This document shows positions 1 to 5,786 of a DNA stretch of 6,276 nucleotides, piece by piece. A program made the position numbers and the translations under genes. The stretch is taken from the NCBI GenBank assembly GCA_003695005.1, contig RFJE01000256.1, positions 1-6,276 of the forward strand, written 5' to 3'. This DNA is from Candidatus Hydrogenedentota bacterium. GTDB taxonomy: Bacteria; Spirochaetota; Leptospiria; Turneriellales; J094. The notes under the pieces are model-generated. The model was given only the letters and a program-made list of their open reading frames with translations. It had not been told where the DNA came from and ran no database searches. Each line of letters starts with the position of its first letter. The stretch's first letter is position 1.

Positions 1-93
1 AAAAGGTTGTCGGAATGGATGTTTATGTATATAATACATTTTACTAAATTAAAACGGCCTCAGCTAGAAAAAGTAATAAAGGAAATTCAAGCG

Positions 94-100
94 AAGGAGG
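94..100 (+). promoter_or_regulatory. Strong Shine-Dalgarno AAGGAGG for the internal ATG at 108
   Basis: AAGGAGG lies 7 bases before the ATG at 108-110, which is ideal spacing for initiation. It sits inside the Rpn coding sequence, not at its start, so it would drive a separate short product from the C-terminal tail. It ends only one base before the A7 run at 102-108. Confidence 0.5.
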
Positions 101-107
101 TAAAAAA

Positions 108-209
108 ATGGAATTAACATTAGCAGAGCAGATAAAAGAAGAAGGCAAAATGGAAGGATTAAAAGAGGGTGAGTACAAAAAAGCTATTGAAACAGCTCGC
201 CGTATGTAA
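108..209 (+). CDS. Possible intragenic small ORF from the Rpn C-terminal tail (33 aa, shortened)
   Basis: This ORF starts at ATG 108 behind a near-perfect Shine-Dalgarno and encodes 33 residues: a charged helix (AEQIKEEGKMEG around residues 6-17) followed by a basic end (ARRM). It overlaps the last codons of the upstream Rpn frame, which stops at 115-117. Without the frame change near 204-208 it would run on to the stop at 289-291 and give about 61 residues. Some Rpn genes are known to express a small intragenic protein matching the C-terminal domain, which inhibits the full-length nuclease (the E. coli RpnA-L / RpnA-S arrangement). The position of this start fits that pattern. Whether it is translated, or is only a conserved Met codon in a dead gene, cannot be told from sequence alone. 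Confidence 0.3.
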   Translation: MELTLAEQIKEEGKMEGLKEGEYKKAIETARRM

Positions 210-265
210 AGAAGATAATTTTGACTTACAGACTATTTTGCGTATCACAGGCCTTAGTGACTCCG

Positions 266-293
266 ATTTAAAAGAAAATGGAATTCTTTAAAT
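266..293. repeat. AT-rich inverted repeat at the Rpn remnant stop codon
   Basis: ATTTAAAAGAA (266-276) and TTCTTTAAAT (284-293) pair over 10 bp with one bulged A and a 7-base loop. The element sits between the convergent ends of the Rpn remnant and parB. The stem has only one G-C pair and no T-run follows it on either strand, so it is at best a weak structure and not a convincing terminator. Confidence 0.3.
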
Positions 294-305
294 TTCAAAA
301 AATGG

Positions 306-1181
306 TTAAATTTTGTTTTTCCCTAGTAAACGCGATAAAATCCTATCAAAATCATCGAGAGTAAAATAGTCGATTACAATTTTTCCGGCATTTTTTGAAG
401 CATTATGCTTAATACTTACGCGAGTATTCAAAAGAGTCTCTAATTTTTTTTCCATTTCTTTAATATTGCTATCTTCCTTCTTTACTTTTTTTGTTTTACT
501 ATCTTTTACCTTCGATCCTGTATATTTTTTTGCTAAACTTTCTACCTGCCGAGCACTTAAGCCTTTACTTAAAATTTCGCGAACTAAACTAGCCTGTACT
601 TTAGGATTTTTTATCCCAATAACAGGCCTTACCTGTCCTTCGCTTAAACGACCATCGGCAATAGCAGCTTGCGCCATCTCGGGTAGGGTAAGCAGTCTTA
701 ACCGATTGGCGATGGCCGAACGGCTTTTGCCAACTCGATCGGCAATTTCACTTTGGGTGAGTTTATATTCCGTAAGAAGTGTTTTATAGACCGTTGCTTC
801 TTCAATGGCATCTAATTGTTCCCGCTGGATGTTTTCAATTAAAGAAATTTCTAACTTTGTTTTCTTGTCCACTTCCTTCACGAGACAAGGTACGGTTTTT
901 AGCTTTAACTCGCGACATGCGCGCAATCTTCGTTCACCCGAAATTACCATATAGCCATTTTCAATAGGCTGTACTAAAATAGGCTGCAAAAGGCCATGCT
1001 CGCGAATCGTGGCTGCTAGCTCCTTAATAGAAACTGTATCAAACTTTTTTCTTGGATTATCCGGATTGACCCGAATTTTCTCAATAGGGATTTCTTGTAC
1101 TCCTGCTGCTTCTTGCTCCGGCGTAACTTCTATTAAATTGCTTAACCCGCGACCAAGAGCCCTTTTCTTTGCTTTTGCCAT
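306..1181 (-). CDS. parB: Chromosome-partitioning protein ParB (Spo0J family), CTP-dependent DNA clamp
   Basis: ParB binds parS sites near the origin, loads and slides on DNA as a CTP-switched clamp, stimulates the ParA ATPase and helps recruit condensin. The 291-residue length is normal. Visible parts in order are: the N-terminal ParA-contact motif LGRGLSNLI (9-17); the ParB/Srx CTPase domain with IRVNPDNPRKKF (36-47), GERRLRA (82-88) and ENIQRE (116-121); the parS-reading helix-turn-helix LTQSEIADRVGKSRSAIANR (141-160); a Lys-rich linker (about 218-245); and a C-terminal dimerisation domain (about 245-291). The segment after the helix-turn-helix reads LSEGQVRPVIG (179-189) where many ParBs have LSxGHARAL, a modest deviation. 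The ATG overlaps the parA stop by one base (TAATG), which implies translational coupling. It is the last gene of rsmG-parA-parB. The catalytic and binding motifs are all intact. Confidence 0.97.
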   Translation of the reverse strand: MAKAKKRALGRGLSNLIEVTPEQEAAGVQEIPIEKIRVNPDNPRKKFDTVSIKELAATIREHGLLQPILVQPIENGYMVISGERRLRACRELKLKTVPCLVKEVDKKTKLEISLIENIQREQLDAIEEATVYKTLLTEYKLTQSEIADRVGKSRSAIANRLRLLTLPEMAQAAIADGRLSEGQVRPVIGIKNPKVQASLVREILSKGLSARQVESLAKKYTGSKVKDSKTKKVKKEDSNIKEMEKKLETLLNTRVSIKHNASKNAGKIVIDYFTLDDFDRILSRLLGKNKI

Positions 1182-1936
1182 TAATGTACTAGACTCCTTG
1201 CTAGCTTTTTATAAGCCGCTGCACCGGCCGAGAGAGGATCATATTTACCAATAGGTTCTCCATACGAAGGGGCTTCGGATAACTTTACATTGCGGGGAAT
1301 TATAACATCAAACACTTGCTTGCCAAAATGCTCTTTTACATCTTGCACCACTTGGGCAGAAAGACGAGTTCGAGAATCATACATGGTAAGTACAATCCCT
1401 TCCATCTTTAAGTTAGGATTTTTACTCTTTTGTACAAGACGAATCACTTTTAAAAGTTGCGTTAACCCTTCTAAAGCAAAGTATTCGCATTGTAAAGGGA
1501 TTAAAACACTTTCTGCAGCACAAAGAGCATTTAAGGTTAATAAACCTAAAGAAGGCGGGCAATCAATTAAAATAAAATCATATTGTTCTTTTATCGGGCG
1601 AATAAGGTTTAACAGCTTTTGATCTCGATTTGGATCATCCATGAGATCCACTTCTAAACCCGAAAGTTCAATATTCGAAGGAATGACATCTAAGTTTTCG
1701 ACAGAAGTATGATAAATTGCTTTTTCAAGCGGAATTTCTTCAATAAGCGCTTCGTATAAACTTGTTTTTAAATCATAAATGTTAATCCCTAAACCAGACC
1801 CCGCATTCCCTTGCGGATCAATATCAATTATGAGAGTTTTTTGGCCAAGCTCTGCTAAATAAGAACCTGTATTAATGGCGGTTGTGGTTTTTCCAACACC
1901 ACCTTTTTGGTTTGCTAATGCCATTACTTTTGCCAT
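1181..1936 (-). CDS. parA: Chromosome-partitioning ATPase ParA (Soj/MinD superfamily)
   Basis: ParA is a deviant-Walker ATPase that binds nucleoid DNA as an ATP dimer and moves ParB-parS complexes to segregate origins. I use the ATG at 1936 (251 aa). A TTG five codons upstream would overlap the end of rsmG and add residues MRLDN, which family members lack. Motifs with this start are: deviant Walker A KGGVGKTT (11-18, signature Lys at 11); Walker A' DIDPQGNA (38-45); Walker B ILIDCPP (122-128); and the conserved C-terminal IPRNVKLSEAPSYG (213-226). The length is typical of short chromosomal Soj-type ParA, with no N-terminal helix-turn-helix as in plasmid type Ia proteins. The start lies one base after the rsmG stop (TAA-T-ATG) with no clear Shine-Dalgarno, so translation is probably coupled to rsmG. 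parB follows with a one-base overlap. Confidence 0.97.
   Translation of the reverse strand: MAKVMALANQKGGVGKTTTAINTGSYLAELGQKTLIIDIDPQGNAGSGLGINIYDLKTSLYEALIEEIPLEKAIYHTSVENLDVIPSNIELSGLEVDLMDDPNRDQKLLNLIRPIKEQYDFILIDCPPSLGLLTLNALCAAESVLIPLQCEYFALEGLTQLLKVIRLVQKSKNPNLKMEGIVLTMYDSRTRLSAQVVQDVKEHFGKQVFDVIIPRNVKLSEAPSYGEPIGKYDPLSAGAAAYKKLARSLVH
1194..1199 (-). promoter_or_regulatory. Ribosome binding site of parB, inside the end of parA
   Basis: The - strand reads AAGGAG here, 12 bases before the parB ATG (1181-1179). The spacing is longer than ideal. Together with the TAATG stop/start overlap it supports coupled translation of parB from ribosomes finishing parA. Confidence 0.5.
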
Positions 1937-1937
1937 A

Positions 1938-2675
1938 TTATCCAATCTCAAAAATTTGTTTTTCCTTTTTTATTTTTTTCCAGCTTCGGGGATATTGTTT
2001 TGATTGCTGCTTTAATTCGTAAATTTCTATGCCACGCACTTCCCCTTCGTTTTGTAAAGAATAGGATTCCCGCTTAAGCAAACGAAATCCTAAATCTTTT
2101 ACTCGTGTTTTTGCAAATTGATTGTCTTTTTCCCAAGGCTTAGACCGCCAGTAAAGAACTTTCCCGTTTTGTTTTAACCAGTAAAGAGTAAGTTCAAGAG
2201 AAACCAATGGTTTTAAAAAAGCACGAAACAAAACCACATCCACAGGATGATTTATCGTCTCTTCGACGCGGCTATTTTGTAAGATAACATTCTGTAACGA
2301 GATCAAAGATTGTACTTCCTGCTGAAACTTTATCCTCTTTTGCATAGCTTCCACTGAATAAAATATTTTTTCGGGAAACAAAATCGCTAGAGGAACAACT
2401 GGCAAACCCGCGCCACTTCCTAAATCGGCAAACGTTTTGGACCTTAAAAAAATTTCTTGAATAGGTTCTAGCGTCAGGGGTAAAATGCTATCTGCAATAT
2501 GACGCCAAAACAAAATATGGAAATCTGCTTCGCCAATAAAGCCATAGGTCAAAGCATCTTCTACTAACTTTTGCCAAAAAAGCTTTAAGCTTTTTTGGGA
2601 AGAAGCAGGCATGGGAAAGCCAGATAGTCTTTCTTTCAATAAAGGCCAATTTTTTTGCCAAGTTACCTCTACCAC
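1938..2675 (-). CDS. rsmG: 16S rRNA (guanine-N7) methyltransferase RsmG (GidB)
   Basis: RsmG uses S-adenosylmethionine to methylate N7 of G527 (E. coli numbering) in the 530 loop of 16S rRNA; loss gives low-level streptomycin resistance in several bacteria. With the GTG start at 2675 the protein has 245 residues. Visible features are: RHIADSI (58-64, family RHxxDS); the SAM-binding loop DLGSGAGLP (84-92); VEAMQKRIKF (108-117, family 'D/E-x-x-x-KRxxF'); NSRVEE (134-139); FRAF (150-153, family SRAF); and a late YPR (228-230) as in many family tails. The open frame extends to an ATG at 2774, but those 33 extra residues are Lys-rich, contain a sigma70-type promoter in their DNA and overlap the divergent gene's start. 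The GTG start also places RHxxDS about 50-60 residues in, as in the family. An ATG at 2612 would remove the N-terminal helices. parA starts one base after the stop. Confidence 0.92.
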   Translation of the reverse strand: MVEVTWQKNWPLLKERLSGFPMPASSQKSLKLFWQKLVEDALTYGFIGEADFHILFWRHIADSILPLTLEPIQEIFLRSKTFADLGSGAGLPVVPLAILFPEKIFYSVEAMQKRIKFQQEVQSLISLQNVILQNSRVEETINHPVDVVLFRAFLKPLVSLELTLYWLKQNGKVLYWRSKPWEKDNQFAKTRVKDLGFRLLKRESYSLQNEGEVRGIEIYELKQQSKQYPRSWKKIKKEKQIFEIG

Positions 2676-2682
2676 AAAAGAT

Positions 2683-2711
2683 ATTTTATGCTGCTTTTTC
2701 TTTTTCGTCAA
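2683..2711 (-). promoter_or_regulatory. sigma70-type promoter of the rsmG-parA-parB operon
   Basis: On the - strand, TTGACG (2711-2706) and TAAAAT (2688-2683) are separated by exactly 17 bases, with an A-rich spacer. Each hexamer differs from consensus at one position. Transcription would be expected to start about 5-8 bases past the -10 box (roughly 2678-2675), at or next to the GTG proposed as the rsmG start. No Shine-Dalgarno precedes that GTG, so the message may be leaderless. Confidence 0.65.
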
Positions 2712-2772
2712 GGAAAATATGGAAATGAAAAATCCCTTGTCAGTCTTTATCTCTTTTAGGAATTTGTTAATC

Positions 2773-3816
2773 ATGAAATGGATACGAAACTCTAAAATAT
2801 GGATCCTTACGTATTTATTATTGAGTGTGCTGGATGCCGCAGAACAAAAATTAGTAAAACGGACTGTCTTAATTTTAGATTTTGTAAACCAAAATAAAGC
2901 TGTTGCAGCAGAGTATTTATCGGTTTCGATTCCGGATGCCTTAATTGACCCCTTAAAAAAAACAAATTCCTTTATTTTGTTAAATCGTTCTTTAGGGGTA
3001 AAAACAGCAAAGCAAATGCAGCTACCGACACAAATTTATGATGAGAGTTTAGCTGCTCAACTTGGAGAAAAAGCGGGCGCCGATGTAGTAATTATGGGCA
3101 ATTATGTAGTGGTCGGGAATAAAGTTTTAATGACAGCAAAAGCAGTGGATGTCCATGAGAAAAGAGTGCAGGTAAGCAAGAGTAAAAATGGGAAATTAGA
3201 TTCATCTATTTTTGATGTCATTCATAAGCTAGCAAAAGAAATGGCTTCGGAAATGAAAGAAAAGCTTCCGCCAATTCCGCCGCGAGTCATTACCAAAGTG
3301 ATAGTCAAAGAAAAGGGGAGCTTGTTTTCATCAAAAAACTTGTTTAGTCCACCGCGAATATATGGTTTTTTTGATTATAGCGTAACTTTGCCGGAAGAAA
3401 ATAAATTTATTGGCGGAAGTGTAGGAGGCGAGGCAGCTGTATTATTTCGAATATGGTATTTGGTTCCTTATTTTGAATTTGGCTACCGCAGTGTAAGTGT
3501 AAAAACAAGAATCACAAAAATGGACGTATGGCATGGACTTGCAGGATTAGCATTTCCTATTTTTATTTCTCGTGTACCTGTTGTAAAAAATATGAATATA
3601 ACGCCTTATCTGGCTAGTGGCTTTTTTACAGGTAAGATCATTACATACAAAGAAATACCTTATTTTGTAACCGGCTTTACAGCAGGAGTTTTATGGGAAT
3701 TTCCAGTTTGGAGAGAATGGTATTTTGCATTATCCACCGGATCGGATTTTTTTTACGATTCCGACAGTTTGTTAATTTGGCCTACGTTTCAATTCGGGAT
3801 AGGCTATTATTTTTAG
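2773..3816 (+). CDS. Exported protein: FlgO/CsgG-like N-terminal domain plus probable outer-membrane beta-strand C-terminal half
   Basis: No firm family match. The protein has 347 residues. It opens with a signal peptide (basic MKWIRNSK, hydrophobic core about 9-20, cleavage probably after DAA at 21-23). Residues about 30-130 alternate strand and helix: VLILDF (32-37), SIPDALIDPL (52-61), FILLNR (67-72), AAQLGEKAGADVVIMGNYVV (94-113) and VLMTAKAVDV (118-127). This resembles the FlgO/CsgG/TolB-N-like fold of periplasmic envelope proteins, in which 'ADVVIxGxY...' is recurrent. A Pro-rich linker (166-172) leads to about 150 residues rich in Tyr, Phe and Gly, with alternating strands and a final Phe (FGIGYYF). 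That suggests an outer-membrane barrel or beta domain. In-frame ATGs at 2719 and 2725 have a good AAGGA (2710-2714), but would put extra charged residues before the signal peptide. I prefer 2773, with AGGA at 2758-2761. The start abuts the unused rsmG ATG (shared CATG). It is probably co-transcribed with the next gene, 8 bp downstream. Confidence 0.75.
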   Translation: MKWIRNSKIWILTYLLLSVLDAAEQKLVKRTVLILDFVNQNKAVAAEYLSVSIPDALIDPLKKTNSFILLNRSLGVKTAKQMQLPTQIYDESLAAQLGEKAGADVVIMGNYVVVGNKVLMTAKAVDVHEKRVQVSKSKNGKLDSSIFDVIHKLAKEMASEMKEKLPPIPPRVITKVIVKEKGSLFSSKNLFSPPRIYGFFDYSVTLPEENKFIGGSVGGEAAVLFRIWYLVPYFEFGYRSVSVKTRITKMDVWHGLAGLAFPIFISRVPVVKNMNITPYLASGFFTGKIITYKEIPYFVTGFTAGVLWEFPVWREWYFALSTGSDFFYDSDSLLIWPTFQFGIGYYF

Positions 3817-3820
3817 GAGG
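3815..3820 (+). promoter_or_regulatory. Ribosome binding site AGGAGG for the propeller lipoprotein
   Basis: AGGAGG begins inside the upstream gene's stop codon (TAGGAGG, stop 3814-3816) and lies 4 bases before the ATG at 3825. This fixes the start of the lipoprotein. An in-frame ATG at 3693 lies inside the preceding gene and would place the signal peptide internally. Confidence 0.75.
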
Positions 3821-3824
3821 CATT

Positions 3825-5786
3825 ATGAAGCAGTTTGTATCTTTCCTTTTGATTTTCTCTTTAGGATGCAAGGGATTTCAAGGTGCTTTTTTAGATGGCG
3901 AAAAAGAGGCTTTATTTCAGCCTAATGCTAAAGTAAAGATTCCTTCGGACAATGGTAATGCTGTAGCAACCGTAATTGATATCAATGGTGATGGGGTTGC
4001 GGATGGGTTAGACTTTAATGGTGATGGCGTACCTGAAGTCCTTTATATTATTATTGTGATAAATGAAGTGGCAGGTCTCGACATAAATGGAGATAATGTG
4101 GCCGACTATTTTATTCGTGCTTTTTATGATGGCGTTGTAATTTCGGCAGATAAGGACGGGACGCAAGCTGTCACTCTTATTATGAGTGGTAATTTGCCAG
4201 CAGGTTTTGATACGAATGGAGATGGTACAGCCGATGATCCTCGTTTAAGCCATGTGTACCAAGATAAAACACCGCCATCATCGAATGCGGATAATGCCGG
4301 TGGAGCATTTTCTTCTGCTCAAACAGTAACCATAACTTGTTCTGATAATGTCGCTTGTTTAGGTATTTATTACACGGTTGATGGGTCGCCCGTTAATACG
4401 TCTAGTGGTAAGCTTGTTCTTGGACAGTCTGTCCAAATTACGATTTCTGCCTCTTCCGTTTTAAGATGGAAAGCACGAGATACCGCGGGCAATATGGAAA
4501 ATACTGATCACAGATTAGATTTTATTATTCCAAAGCCGAATCCTGCCACAGGCACTCTCGATACTTCTTTTGCCACATCCGGTATATTTCGTTATGGGGG
4601 GGATGGTAATTTAAGGGAAGCACAAAGTGCAGCATGGGACTCGCAGGGGAGGCTATTGATTGTAGGTTATGAAAATATTTCCGATTATGCCATGATCCTA
4701 TTAAGGTTGAATCAGGACGGTTCGCCTGATACAGCATTTGGAACATCCGGCATTGTCAAATATGATAGGGGATCCGGAGCTGATGAATATGGAAGATCTG
4801 TGACTACGGATTCTCAAAATAGAATTTTAGTAGCAGGGTATTGGTACAATGGTCTCAATGCTGATATTGCTATTTGGCGTTATTTAGAAAATGGCAGTCC
4901 CGATACAAGTTTTGATTCCGATGGACTTGTGGTAAATAATTCCGCTGCATTAGGGGGCGGCAACGATGATGCTTATGCCATTGCCATTGATAAAGATGGC
5001 AAGATACTCGTAGCGGGAAGTAGTGAAGACCCTAGTTTAAAAACAAAAGCCGTTGTTTTAAGGTTTAACGCAGATGGTACATTAGATACTTCCTTTGATA
5101 GCGATGGGATTGTGGTGGCAAGTTGTACGCACAATTGCGAAGCCTATTCGATGGCCTTGGATAATTCAGGGAATATTTTCATTTCAGGGTATGCGGATGA
5201 TAATTCATCTGTAAAGGATATTGCGGTTTGGAAATTTAAGCCTGATGGTAGTGTAGATACTTCTTTTGGTACAAGTGGGAAGGTTATTATCGATGGTGGT
5301 GCTAGTAATCATGACGAAGGTTATACCGTCCAAGTCGATTCAGCTGGCTATATTTATGTAGCAGGGTATGCTGAAAACAATAGCGTAAATCGAGATTCCG
5401 TACTTATCAAACTAGATGCGAGTGGTAATTTGGTTAGCAGTTTTGCTTCGTCAGGGAAATATGGTCAAGATAATGTAGCCGGTGGAAGTGGCCACGACAT
5501 TGCATACCATTTTATCTTGGATTATGATAACAATATTCTTATGACAGGATATAGCCAGGATGGCAGTAACAAATACGAAATGATTTTATGGCGTCTTACT
5601 TCTTCAGGAAGTTTGGATACAAGCTTTAATGCAAGTACAGGATATCTTCGTTACGACAATACAAATGGTGGATACGATTATTATGGCTATGCTGTTTTGC
5701 TTGGAAAAGACGGGAAAATTTATGTCGCAGGCAGTGCCGGTAACAATTCTAGTGGCACGGATTTAGCTGTATGGCGTTATCAATAA
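3825..5786 (+). CDS. Surface lipoprotein with calcium-type repeats, chitobiase C-terminal-like domain and seven delta-60 repeats
   Basis: The protein has 653 residues. A short signal peptide ends in a lipobox-like SLGC with Cys15 as the lipidated residue; the relaxed motif suits spirochaetes. Residues 52-137 hold four DxNGDxxxD/E loops, like calcium-binding loops of EF-hand or thrombospondin type 3 repeats. Residues about 147-236 (from DKTPPSSN) match the chitobiase/beta-hexosaminidase C-terminal-like Ig-type domain: VTITCSDN, IYYTVDGSP, then LRWKARDTAGN, with Cys172 and Cys178 able to pair. From residue 243 to the C-terminus there are seven delta-60 repeats starting GxxDTSF and ending in a DxAVWRY-type strand. 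Seven full units suggest a closed seven-bladed propeller. No catalytic residues are evident; a role in binding or adhesion is inference. It is probably anchored in the outer membrane and exposed. The gene is the second of a two-gene operon and ends 7 bp inside the convergent gene. Confidence 0.88.
   Translation: MKQFVSFLLIFSLGCKGFQGAFLDGEKEALFQPNAKVKIPSDNGNAVATVIDINGDGVADGLDFNGDGVPEVLYIIIVINEVAGLDINGDNVADYFIRAFYDGVVISADKDGTQAVTLIMSGNLPAGFDTNGDGTADDPRLSHVYQDKTPPSSNADNAGGAFSSAQTVTITCSDNVACLGIYYTVDGSPVNTSSGKLVLGQSVQITISASSVLRWKARDTAGNMENTDHRLDFIIPKPNPATGTLDTSFATSGIFRYGGDGNLREAQSAAWDSQGRLLIVGYENISDYAMILLRLNQDGSPDTAFGTSGIVKYDRGSGADEYGRSVTTDSQNRILVAGYWYNGLNADIAIWRYLENGSPDTSFDSDGLVVNNSAALGGGNDDAYAIAIDKDGKILVAGSSEDPSLKTKAVVLRFNADGTLDTSFDSDGIVVASCTHNCEAYSMALDNSGNIFISGYADDNSSVKDIAVWKFKPDGSVDTSFGTSGKVIIDGGASNHDEGYTVQVDSAGYIYVAGYAENNSVNRDSVLIKLDASGNLVSSFASSGKYGQDNVAGGSGHDIAYHFILDYDNNILMTGYSQDGSNKYEMILWRLTSSGSLDTSFNASTGYLRYDNTNGGYDYYGYAVLLGKDGKIYVAGSAGNNSSGTDLAVWRYQ
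3978..4235 (+). repeat. Four calcium-type DxNGDxxxD/E loops in the lipoprotein
   Basis: Within the lipoprotein these are DINGDGVAD (residues 52-60), DFNGDGVPE (63-71), DINGDNVAD (86-94) and DTNGDGTAD (129-137). The Asp/Asn positions and central Gly match calcium-coordinating loops of the DxDxDG class. The first two are two residues apart, while the later two are spaced by strand-like segments. Calcium binding is inferred from the motif only. Confidence 0.7.
4551..5783 (+). repeat. Seven tandem delta-60 (beta-propeller) repeats in the lipoprotein
   Basis: Units start at 4551, 4719, 4893, 5076, 5247, 5424 and 5607 (residues 243, 299, 357, 418, 475, 534 and 595) and are 56 to 61 residues long. 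Each reads G-[TS]-x-[DV]-[TS]-[SA]-F, a variable loop, an 'A/S-x-x-x-D-x-x-G/N-x-I-x-V-A/S-G' strand pair and a closing 'D-x-x-[VIL]-W/L-R/K' strand. Unit 6 is the most divergent (GNLVSSF). Unit 4 carries a CTHNC pair (residues 434-438) that could form a disulfide. Codon choice differs between units, so they are old duplications and not recent slippage. The last unit ends exactly at the stop codon. Confidence 0.85.

Larger units (their letters stand above)
1..291 (+). pseudogene. Rpn-family PD-(D/E)XK nuclease/transposase, 3' remnant with two frame changes
   Basis: Only the end of the gene is present; its nuclease core would lie left of the window. Read in pieces, the protein is RLSEWMFMYIIHFTKLKRPQ, then LEKVIKEIQAKEVKK (frame of base 1, up to about 108), then MELTLAEQIKEEGKMEGLKE and GEYKKAIETARRM (frame of base 108, to 206), then KEDNFDLQTILRITGLSDSD and LKENGIL (frame of base 1 again, stop 289-291). 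This order is typical of Rpn (YhgA-like) proteins: a hydrophobic LSEW segment, a charged AEQ-EEGKxEG helix, an 'A-RML' stretch and a final 'I-ITGLSDxDL' helix. The first frame change is in a run of seven A (102-108) and the second at about 204-208; together they restore the original frame. The first frame otherwise stops at 115-117 and the second at 207-209. Family members act as recombination-promoting DNA nucleases and some in phage defence. The gene converges on parB, 14 bases away. I judge it decayed; sequencing error in the A run is also possible. Confidence 0.75.

Noticed and set aside
296..320. Small hairpin plus T5 on the + strand (CAAAA ... TTTTG TTTTT) as a terminator of the Rpn remnant
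   Set aside because: The stem is only 5 bp with a single G-C pair, and it lies in parB codons; this is expected by chance in AT-rich DNA.
466..1254. Several + strand ORFs opposite parB
   Set aside because: They are antisense shadows of a clearly conserved ParB/ParA coding sequence and have no family features or good ribosome binding sites.
1290..1622. 110-codon + strand ORF opposite parA
   Set aside because: It lies wholly opposite conserved ParA motifs, and its Cys/Ser-rich translation resembles no protein family.
1936..1951. TTG at 1951 as the parA start
   Set aside because: It adds five residues absent from typical Soj proteins and overlaps rsmG. ATG 1936 gives the normal N-terminus five residues before the conserved ALANQKGGVGKT.
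2737..2771. TTGTCA at 2737-2742 as the -35 box of the exported-protein operon
   Set aside because: No acceptable -10 hexamer is found 15-19 bases downstream. The + strand promoter of this operon remains unidentified.
4525..4746. 73-codon - strand ORF inside the lipoprotein gene
   Set aside because: It is antisense to the first delta-60 repeats and its composition fits a shadow.
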